Origin: Theristus sp. LFF4_11
Taxonomy: Eukaryota; Nematoda; Chromadorea; Monhysterida; Xyalidae
Length of the DNA: 12,117 nucleotides
Direction of reading: 5' to 3'
Assembly (NCBI GenBank): GCA_030248135.1
Contig: JASANC010004026.1
Span: forward strand, 1-12,117
Below are positions 5,974 through 12,117 of the stretch, one piece after another. The stretch's first letter is position 1; each line of letters begins with the position of its first letter. Under the pieces are notes generated by a model that saw nothing but the letters and a program-made list of their open reading frames with translations, searched no databases and had not been told where the DNA came from. The translations under genes were made by a program, and so were the position numbers.

Positions 5974-6318
5974 GGTAATTTCCATGGGTTGAGTAATTTT
6001 CTGGTCGTTTCTTTCTTTGTTTTTTGCAGATTTTCCTGTACATGTGCAACAACTCTGTTGTAACAGGTTGCACGGGTCTTCCGACTAGTACAGGGTGATC
6101 AAAGAACCGTAAATTTTTAAAACACTCCGATCTCGCGACTGAATTAATGTCTGAAGCTGAAATTTGCAACACAATTTGATGTGAAATAATTTCAGCCAAA
6201 AATACTGACTCTGTTAGGCACAACAGTACTTTTATCCAAAGTTTTTGTAAAATGTATCCAAAATTTCGCTGTTTTTTACATTTGTAAGTAGGCATGCAGA
6301 TACTAGTGTTGGGTCGAT
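5974..6318. other. non-coding spacer with a hairpin
   Basis: An imperfect inverted repeat, CTGTACATGTGCAAC then GTTGCACGGG...AGTACAG, spans about 6038-6098. A minus-strand frame of 163 codons (5942-6433) crosses three different repeats (the fold-back arm, this spacer and the ACCGAAA array) and has no recognisable domain, so I do not call it. Nothing else is visible. Confidence 0.4.
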
Positions 6319-6610
6319 TACCGACCGAAACCGAAAACCGAACCGACCGAAGCGTTTTTTTGTCATTTTTTACTTGTTTTTTACCGACCGAAACCGAAAG
6401 CAAAAAATGTTCGACCGAAGCGTTTTTTGTCATTTTTTACCGACCGAAACCGAAAGCAAAAAATGTTCGACCCAAGCGTTTTTTTGTCATTTTTTACCGA
6501 CCGAAACCGAAAGCAAAAAATGTTTCGGTTACCGAAACCGACTGAAACCGAAAAATTAAAAAATCCGAAAAACCGAACCGAACCGAACCAACCGATTTTT
6601 TCTTCGGTTA
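6319..6610. repeat. ACCGAAA-rich tandem repeat (period 56-63 bp)
   Basis: Units starting TACCGACCGAAACCGAAAGC begin near 6319, 6382, 6438 and 6495. They share CAAAAAATGTTCGACC and GAAGCGTTTTTTTGTCATTT. The array ends in ACCGAAACCGACTGAAACCG and repeated AACCGAACCG. Upstream, TAGTGTTGGGTCG (6304-6316) has the look of a hAT-type element end, but no matching right terminus is clear. Frames through the array are repeat artefacts. Confidence 0.7.
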
Positions 6611-6973
6611 CAATGTATAAGATGTGAATGTAGTTGAAGCGAAATAACTGATTTTCAACATTTTATGCACTTTTGTGCTTGAACCCACCAAGTAACTCAC
6701 TCTCCAACGTTGTGATGCAACGATGTGCTACTGTGAGAGGCATTATGCGCAACTCAATTCAAAGCGTTTTAAAAATTGGCGTTTTTTCTGATGATTTTGT
6801 ACTTTATTTATGCCTGTCAGCCAGCGTGAATATTAGTTTACGTTAGCATAACAATTTTCTAAAAATCATAAATATAGTTTCAAAGCTACAAATTATGATG
6901 ACAATGAAATAGTTTTTATCTTTTTTTGTTTTAAATCTTTAAAAAATTTCATCTTAAAATAAAATAAGTGTTT
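6611..6973. other. 3' flank of the acidic-protein gene, AT-rich, no gene
   Basis: This AT-rich stretch lies downstream (on the minus strand) of the acidic gene's stop and probably holds its 3' UTR and cleavage site. A second A/T-rich signal-like stretch, CTTATTTTATTTTAAG on the minus strand, lies at about 6968-6953. No open frame of note is present. Confidence 0.4.
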
Positions 6974-6979
6974 TTTATT
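6974..6979 (-). promoter_or_regulatory. AATAAA overlapping the stop codon of the acidic gene
   Basis: The minus strand reads GGA TAA TAAAAA, so AATAAA (6979-6974) begins within the TAA stop. No hairpin of the GTCCT type follows, unlike the two cassette 3' ends. Confidence 0.5.
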
Positions 6980-7159
6980 ATCCGGCGTTTTCGTCGTTTT
7001 CGTCATTCTCATCGCCCTCATCATTCTCATCACCTTCGTCACCCTCGTCACTTCCTTGACTGTTCGGAGCCTCATCATCTTCGTCGTCTTCGTCGCCCTC
7101 ATCACCGTTATCCGGACATGGGTTCTCATCATTCTCATCGTCCTCATCGTCTTCGTCGC
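6978..7159 (-). CDS. acidic gene, last exon
   Basis: The acceptor CTCTCTTTGCTCAAAG ends at 7160. The exon starts with the last two bases of a Gly codon, encodes 60 residues with spacers NPCPDNG and APNSQGS, and ends NDENDENAG before TAA. Confidence 0.75.
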
Positions 7160-10100
7160 CTTTGAGCAAAGAGAGAATGATGATGTTTCGACTCAATGGC
7201 AATTTACGGTATGTCTTTTTGCATCAAGACTCCTTCATATTGTATGATAAGGGCACATCGTGGTGCGCAAGTGCTGCGCGTTGGAGAAAGCAATTGCGCA
7301 AAAGAACGGGAAGATCCACCAAATTGGTGTGAGAACTCGCAAAGAGCAAGCCGGTACCGAAGACAATGAATTCTTAAAAACTATATTCTTCGATGTACTA
7401 CTGTTTGTTGACTGTGCATGAAAGGCAAAATCTACCAATCATCAGCGAATGCTGCAGCAGCTGCGCTTAACGAATTTCAAAATCGGACAGCAATAATACG
7501 AAAAGTTGACATTCACATCGCTCGCACCTTCATCGCCCTCATCCCCGGAGCTGCCTTGACTTTCGTCGTCTTCGTCATCTTCGTCTCCTTCGTCGTCTCC
7601 GGTTGGCAACTGATTCTCGTCGCCTTCGTCGTCCTCATCATGCTCGTCGCCCTCGTCGCCCTCGTCAGAGCCGCTGCTGCCGCTGCTCTCGTCATTCTCA
7701 TCGTCTTCGTCGCCTTCGTCGCCCTCTACATAACAAAAGATATGCCAATTAGCCATTGAAAGCTGACAGATACATTATGCTACAATTCACATACATAATA
7801 TACATGTAAATGTAATCCGGTTTCAAAAACAGTCCGGTGTCAGTCCGTTATACAGTTCCAACGCGATCTTGCCAATTGTGTCTCATATTATATATATATA
7901 TATAAATCGTGTTTTTTAAGTTAATTTTCTTTGTTCGTGGCTTTCTGTTCGTTCTTTGTCCACTGCCACACACGTTGGGGAAACATCTTGGTCGAAATCC
8001 TATCTCGTTTATAAGGCCCGGAATTCCTCCTAATCGTCGCTTTATAAGACCTCCTCCCACTTATAAGGTTGTCACACAAAATTCCATTTTTCAAAAAAAT
8101 TGATTTTCAAATTTATTTAAGGAGACCTTATGTGCAATACTTTACGGCATTTTACCTATGTTTGCACTTTCATCGCCTTCGTCATCTTCGTCGTTCTCAT
8201 CACCCTCGTCGCTCTCATCGTTCTCATCGCCTTCATCGCTTTCATCGTTGCCGTTTGCGCTTTCGTCATTCTCATCATCTTCGTCGCCCTCGTCTCCATC
8301 ATTTGCTGTTTCATCGCCTTCGTCGTCCTCATCACCTTCGTCGCCGTCGTTGAATCCGACTCCAACGCTAGCACTGATACTAATATCGAGTTCGTCATTT
8401 TCGTCGTCTTCGTCGTCTTCGTCGCCTTCGTCGCCTGATGTCGCATCACTTTCGTCTCCCTCGTCGTCCTCGTCATGCTCGTCACCTGCAAAGCTATTGT
8501 AATGCTGGTGTCTACAGTTTAGTTGGTTTGCAAACTAGACCGACACTTGTCACTGCTGTTGCCGGTGTCCACATTGCGAAAGTTAACGAATGGAAGTTTT
8601 GATTGATTGACTGATTGATTGAAAGATTTGATAAAAGCAACAAAAAAGCAAAAAATGGTCAATCAGCGTGATTTCGGTGATTATGATGTTATGGTTGTTG
8701 TAATAATGAAATTATGGTTTGAAAAAGTTTTAACAAGTAAAAAACGTGTGGGCTACACAAATTTTTAAAACTATTGCTGCAGGGTCACTCTACTAGTCAA
8801 GGCGCTTCAGGTTGAGTACCCTCTGATTATGCCTATAGAGGTCATTTTTAGGTTGCGAAAATTAAAAAACCCTTGATTTTTGCGATTTTTAGCAAAGTAC
8901 CTTTTTAGCCATACCGTATCTTGCTGTTGTACAGTTTCTGGGACTTCACACAGCATTCACGTGGAAGATCTTGCAGTTGCAACAATGAGCCCTTGCAAGT
9001 GGATATACCTTAGTCACTATGACGCTAATTAAAATTACTTTTTTTTCAAAATTACTCATTTTTTGAGATAACAAACACAATTTTTGATTTTCATTCTTGG
9101 TTCTACGGGGCGGGAGGGGGGTTTTGGGGGCGCTAAACGTGAATCTGGTTTTAGATTTTTGTCCCGGGAATTTTTGCACAGAAATGAGTTACTGTAAAAC
9201 CACATTTTTTGCGTTTTTCAGTGTGTTTTGTTTTAATGTTTTAGTTTTGTGGCCTTTTTAAAAAGCTATTTTCTAATAGATTTACGAGATTAACTGTGCA
9301 ATAACGAGATACGGTAAGGCTAAAAAGGCACACTTTGCGAAAAATCCGAAAAACTCAAGAATTTTTTAACTTTCGCACCCTATACATATGTATGTAACCA
9401 AACCTGAAGCGACAGTGCCTGTGGTCGAAAGTTTTGTATTAGTAAGGTACTGTATGCATTTATAAACTTGTTCTCTTTTTTCGGAGAACTCTGAGCACGC
9501 GAAACGTTAAATTACAGAAAAACGAATGCAGCGGATTGAGTTGCAATCAAACATCCCATTTTTGCGCTGGTAAACCTGTTTCCTGCAAATGCCATACCGT
9601 TCTTTCTTCTTTCGCATGCTCTGTATTCTGCGAAAAAAGTGACAGGTTTAATCCAACATACTATACATATGGGTATAGTGTGCGCTTGGCGCAAACTATC
9701 TATCAACCAGTTCATTTATTTGGGTAACGTGGCGGAAAACTGGTTTGATCTTCAGTCTTCACTTTACTTCACGAATGCGTGTCACCGACCAACGCTGGTC
9801 TTTCTACTAATATTCAGGCAGATTAGCAGAATTCAGCAATTTTTAGAGTAGAAGCGTAGCTGGAGCACTTTAGTTTTTAGGAATTCCAACGGGTAACGCA
9901 ACTCAAAGGCATTCAGCAATCGTACCTTCGTCTTGTTCGTCACTTTCGTCGCCTTCATCACCCTCGTCTGATTCGTCCGATTCATCCATTTCATCGTCTT
10001 CATCACCTTCATCGCCAGTGTTTGGGAATGCATCTTCATCTCCCTCGTCATCTTCATCGCTCTCGTCACCTTCATCGCCTTCATCACTGTTTGAGCTACC

Positions 10101-12117
10101 ACTAGACTCATCGTTTTCATCATCCTCATCGCCCTCATCGCCCTGATGTGTTCCAGGCACTTCATCACCTTCATCATCTTCATCATTCTCGTCTCCTTCG
10201 TCGTTTTCATCACTTTCGTCGCCTTCATCATTGTCATTGCTATTCTCAGTTTCATCGTTTTCATCGTCTTCATCACCCTCGTCGCCATCATCAATTACTG
10301 TTTCATCGTTTTCATCGTCTTCATCATTCTCATCACCTTCATCGCCTTCATCGCTGTTGCCAGAACCTGATGTTTCATCATTTTCATCATCTTCATCACC
10401 CTCGTCACCATCGGCACCAGTTTCGTCCCCTTCATCATCTTCGTCTTCTTCATCACCTTCATCTCCTTCGTCATTTTCATCACCTTCATCGCCGCCTGAA
10501 TTAAAACGTAAAACCGATGCGCAGATTATAAGCCATGACAAGTTATAGGCAACAAAAAATGATAGAAGGCATTTCAGAAAGTATATATTGCCAACATCTC
10601 AGATTTTGAGATCTAAGAGTATCCCAACAATCTACCACATTTCAACGGACTCTTTTTGACTCAACTTTGTGTGGTACTTAAAGGTCACTCTCGTGGCCAA
10701 GCACGATAGGCTGGGACCCGTTCGAGGTTCCTGCCTGTATAGCCAGACCATTGAAGGAGTTTGGTGCCTTTGAAAACCTCCATGCAAATAAAGTACCGTA
10801 AAGTCGTGCATGTTTAAAGTCCTCCCACTTATAAGACCCCTACCCAAAAGTGGGTGAGGCGTCACACGGCGAAAAACCAAAAAAATGTAAAAATTTTGAT
10901 TTCGACAAAATCCAACCCCCTTTTGTAACGTCGGACCTCATGAGCTATTTTTGTTTTGCGTCATTTTTTTTGCTGCGGAAATCATTAAAGACATTTTAAA
11001 GTGCAATGAAAGCAAAACAGGCTTGAAATACTGACTTTTCAGCAGAAAAAATGTTAAAAAAGATCGATTCAGAGGGAACGTCGGCGTCGCTTTTCTTATG
11101 GTTACAATGCCGTGGAATAATTGGATTAAACTGAAAAAATTATTTGAACAGCAAATCGCAACTTATGAGCACTTAAAACAGAAACACAACGACGACGGCG
11201 AGAACTACGACGACGACGCTGTTGGCAACAAACGAAGGGGGGGGGGGGGGTTCACGAGGACAGTGAAAAATTTGACAATGGATTGACTGCTAAAACAGGA
11301 ATGTTGCAGTTTAAGCTTCCGCCCTATTAAGATCTGCACAGAAAACACGAATTTTTACTGAAAAACGACGACCTTTTTAATCCAATTCTAAACTTCGTTT
11401 TATAAGACCTCCTCCCACTTATAAGGTCATCACACAAAATTCCACTTTTTTCTATATTTTTGGTTTGAAAATGTTATATGGAGTCTTTGTATGCAAGACT
11501 TCACAGTACTGTTATAATTTTTAACAAAAAACCAAAAAACGGCTTAAATTTCAATTTCAAACAGTAGTGACTGCCACGAGCTGTTTACTTTCCTGACGTT
11601 TTTGGCTCGCCCTGTTGCTTGTTCTATAATACGTTACCTTGACTGCCGGAGCCTTCATCATCCTCATCATCTTCGTCTCCTTCATCACCATCATTTGGAT
11701 TTTGTGTTTCATCTCCTTCATCGTCTTCGTCTCCTTCATCATTCTCGTCTCCTTCATCACCATCATTGGGGTTTTGTGTTTCATCTCCTTCATCGTCTTC
11801 GTCTCCTTCATCGTTTTCGTCACCTTCATCGCCTTCGTCATTTTCAGCATTGGGATCCTCATCTCCCTCATCATCCTCATCATTTTCATCACCTTCATCC
11901 CCCTCATCTGAATTGCTGCTATCCGAAGAGTCATCTTCGTCCCCTTCATCGTCCTCATCGTCTTCATCCCCTTCATCCCCACTGGGAACATTTTCGTCGC
12001 ATTCATCGTCTTCATCGCCTTCATCACTATCATTTGGATTCTGTGTTTCGTCGCCTTCATCGTCTTCGTCTCCTTCGTCATTCTCGTCTCCTTCGTCACC
12101 ATCATTTGGATTTTGTG
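6978..12117 (-). CDS. 3' part of a split gene for a giant X-Asp-Glu polyanionic protein
   Basis: Five exons (>12117-11638, 10495-9926, 8485-8156, 7725-7528, 7159-6978) splice into one frame of 585 residues ending at TAA. The gene continues past the right edge. Every intron is GT-AG and phase 1, so each internal exon (570, 330, 198 bp) is frame-neutral. The protein is built from X-D-E triplets (X mostly G, D, N, S) in blocks such as GDEGDEDDENDE, separated every 4-10 triplets by short spacers (SSGSSG, NQLPTG, VPGTHQ, AFPNTG, TQNPND). I find no Lys or Arg, and D+E is near 60%. GAC/GAT and GAA/GAG alternate freely, which suggests selection on protein rather than a recent microsatellite. The N-terminus is outside, so signal peptide and location are unknown. 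It is disordered and should bind cations such as Ca2+; a biomineral-matrix or nuclear acidic role is only a guess. Confidence 0.8.
7160..7527 (-). other. intron (368 bp) of the acidic gene
   Basis: The donor is GAAG|GTGCGA at 7527 and the acceptor ends at 7160. No repeat or gene is visible inside. The flanking X-D-E frame ends abruptly at both borders, which fixes the splice sites. Confidence 0.65.
7528..7725 (-). CDS. acidic gene, penultimate exon (198 bp, 1-1)
   Basis: The acceptor TTTTGTTATGTAG ends at 7726 and the donor is G|GTGCGA at 7527. The exon gives 66 residues with spacers SSGSSGS, NQLPTG and SQGSSG, 38 of them Asp or Glu. It includes one His and no Lys or Arg. Confidence 0.75.
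7726..8155 (-). other. intron (430 bp) with one copy of the TTATAAG repeat
   Basis: The donor ATAG|GTAAAA is at 8155. The intron holds a dispersed repeat at 8041-8086 and a (TA)n stretch near 7890. A further TTATAAG lies near 8010. The end TTTACGGCA (8141-8149) resembles the TACCGTAAAG terminus at 10794 in reverse orientation. Confidence 0.6.
8041..8086. repeat. dispersed TTATAAG repeat, copy 1
   Basis: TTTATAAGACCTCCTCCCAC then TTATAAGGTTGTCACACAAAATTCCA. It matches 11398-11443 at all but two of 46 positions, with weaker similarity continuing for about 60 bp to a TTTACGGCA end. Confidence 0.65.
8156..8485 (-). CDS. acidic gene, middle exon (330 bp, 1-1)
   Basis: The acceptor AATAGCTTTGCAG ends at 8486. 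The exon encodes 110 residues without a stop. Among the X-D-E blocks it has the gene's only extended non-acidic spacer, LDISISASVGVGFND (about 8390-8346), and ends with ESANI before the phase-1 donor. Confidence 0.75.
   Translation of the reverse strand: MTSMTRTTRETKVMRHQATKATKTTKTTKMTNSILVSVLALESDSTTATKVMRTTKAMKQQMMETRATKMMRMTKAQTATMKAMKAMRTMRATRVMRTTKMTKAMKVQT
8486..9925 (-). other. intron (1440 bp) containing an inverted-repeat element
   Basis: The donor GAAG|GTACGA is at 9925 and the acceptor ends at 8486. The intron contains the TIR element at 8803-9411, a GATT-rich simple repeat (about 8601-8622) and a G-rich patch (about 9107-9131). Short frames at 9512-9851 have no recognisable domain. 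Confidence 0.6.
8803..9411. mobile_element. degenerate TIR element in the intron
   Basis: The left end (8803-8936, from CGCTTCAGGTT through CCTTTTTAGCCATACCGTATC to GTACAGTT) is inversely repeated at 9292-9411 (AACTGTGC through GATACGGTAAGGCTAAAAAGG to AACCTGAAGCG). Identity is moderate with small gaps over about 120-130 bp; the stretch around TACCGTATCT is the best kept. The 355-bp interior has no transposase-like frame. No clear target duplication is visible, so the outer boundary is approximate. Confidence 0.65.
9926..10495 (-). CDS. acidic gene, 570-bp exon (1-1)
   Basis: The acceptor ACGTTTTAATTCAG ends at 10496. The exon encodes 190 residues, the longest complete block, with spacers TGADG, TSGSGNS, TVIDDG, TENSND, VPGTHQ, SSGSSNS and AFPNTG. 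The donor is GACGAAG|GTACG. Confidence 0.8.
11051..11330 (+). pseudogene. broken reading frame inside the intronic element, unrecognised
   Basis: Three plus-strand frame segments follow one another. ATG at 11051 begins MLKKIDSEGTSASLF. A second frame (from 11098) reads WIKLKKLFEQQIATYEHLKQ then HNDDGENYDDDAVGNKR. After a run of 14 G (11237-11250) the third frame gives DSEKFDNGLTAKTG and ends FKLPPY before TAA at 11328. Each segment has protein-like composition, and the last switch coincides with the G run, a likely length-change site. It may be the remains of a small element-encoded gene. I recognise no family, and chance cannot be excluded. Confidence 0.3.
11398..11443. repeat. dispersed TTATAAG repeat, copy 2
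   Basis: This is the same 46-bp block as at 8041, inside the right end of the putative element at 10794-11508. A rearranged relative (CCTCCCACTTATAAGACCCC) lies at 10821-10840. Confidence 0.65.
11632..12117 (-). repeat. 72-bp (24-residue) coding tandem repeats
   Basis: QNPND spacers occur with Gln codons starting at 12115, 12043, 11776 and 11704 on the minus strand. Two pairs are therefore exactly 72 bp apart. Between the pairs, the unit has diverged into other spacers. Repeats differ at synonymous sites. Confidence 0.75.
11638..12117 (-). CDS. acidic gene, most upstream visible exon (incomplete)
   Basis: The frame is open from the right edge to the donor CAAG|GTAACG, giving 159 complete codons. 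It contains the only Cys-bearing triplet (CDE), a DDSSDSSNS spacer, and TQNPND spacers that mark a 24-residue repeat. The 5' splice border lies outside the window. Confidence 0.75.

Larger units (their letters stand above)
10794..11508. mobile_element. putative TIR element, TACCGTAAAG family
   Basis: The left end TACCGTAAAGTCGTGCATG (10794) is inversely matched at the right end, which reads TACTGTGAAGTCTTGCATA on the other strand (11508-11490). The similarity continues for about 30 bp with gaps. Inside each end lies the TTATAAG/CCTCCCAC motif (10821-10835 and 11398-11426). TA at each extreme is compatible with a TA target. It encloses the relic frame at 11051-11330. Confidence 0.45.
10496..11637 (-). 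other. intron (1142 bp) with an inverted-repeat element and a broken frame
   Basis: The donor CAAG|GTAACG is at 11637. The intron holds the element at 10794-11508 and the reading-frame relic at 11051-11330. Between 10496 and 10793 I see only a tRNA-like patch that I rejected. Confidence 0.6.

Noticed and set aside
5942..6433. Minus-strand frame of 163 codons
   Set aside because: It runs through a fold-back arm, a spacer and the ACCGAAA array. Its composition changes at each repeat border and no domain is visible.
8601..8622. GATT-rich run as a possible regulatory array
   Set aside because: A short simple repeat deep in an intron with no other signal nearby.
8803..8826. tRNA-like A and B boxes (also about 10688-10735)
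   Set aside because: Motifs such as GTGGCCAAGC and CCGTTCGAGGTTCC occur, but A-to-B spacing is too short and no acceptor stem or cloverleaf forms. At most this is a degraded SINE-like fragment.
6968..12105. Ser-rich, Met/Thr/Lys-rich, Val/Ile/Phe-rich and His/Arg-rich open frames over the acidic exons
   Set aside because: They are the five other readings of the NNN-GAY-GAR triplet repeat. They stop at arbitrary points and do not fit the splice sites, while the acidic minus-strand frame joins across all four introns.

Overview
The window is eukaryotic, and most likely from an animal. It has GT-AG spliceosomal introns with branch-point-like motifs, AATAAA polyadenylation signals, TATA and CCAAT promoter elements, many short inverted-repeat transposons, and no prokaryotic gene packing. 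I cannot name the species. Non-coding DNA dominates the left and centre; the right half is mostly one split gene.

Layout. 1-309: a minus-strand open frame runs off the left edge (unrecognised). 386-1313: a TA-flanked inverted-repeat element with a second copy of itself inserted in it; a third, right-truncated copy lies at 2316-2658. 2874-4958: a compact cassette unlike its surroundings. It holds a minus-strand gene of 157 residues with a Cys/His cluster, a control region with five CCAAT boxes and a repeated 12-bp palindrome, a short spliced plus-strand proline-rich gene, the C-terminal half of an adenain-like cysteine protease of the kind carried by Polinton/Maverick and adintovirus elements, and a short minus-strand terminal exon. 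Its 3' ends carry AATAAA overlapping the stop codon followed by a small GTCCT/AGGAC hairpin. It is probably a decayed endogenous virus-like element, but only the protease supports that directly.

5004-5400 is a three-unit tandem array. 5428-5973 is a fold-back element with 156-bp arms that differ at one base. 6319-6610 is an ACCGAAA-rich tandem repeat.

6978-12117 (minus strand) is the 3' part of one split gene. Five exons joined by four phase-1 introns encode at least 585 residues of X-Asp-Glu triplets with short Ser/Gly/Pro/Asn spacers and not one lysine or arginine. The gene continues past the right edge. Its introns hold further inverted-repeat elements, a dispersed TTATAAG repeat and a broken reading frame. 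The acidic gene is the most striking feature. The virus-like cassette, with its shared 3' hairpins and promoter modules, is second.
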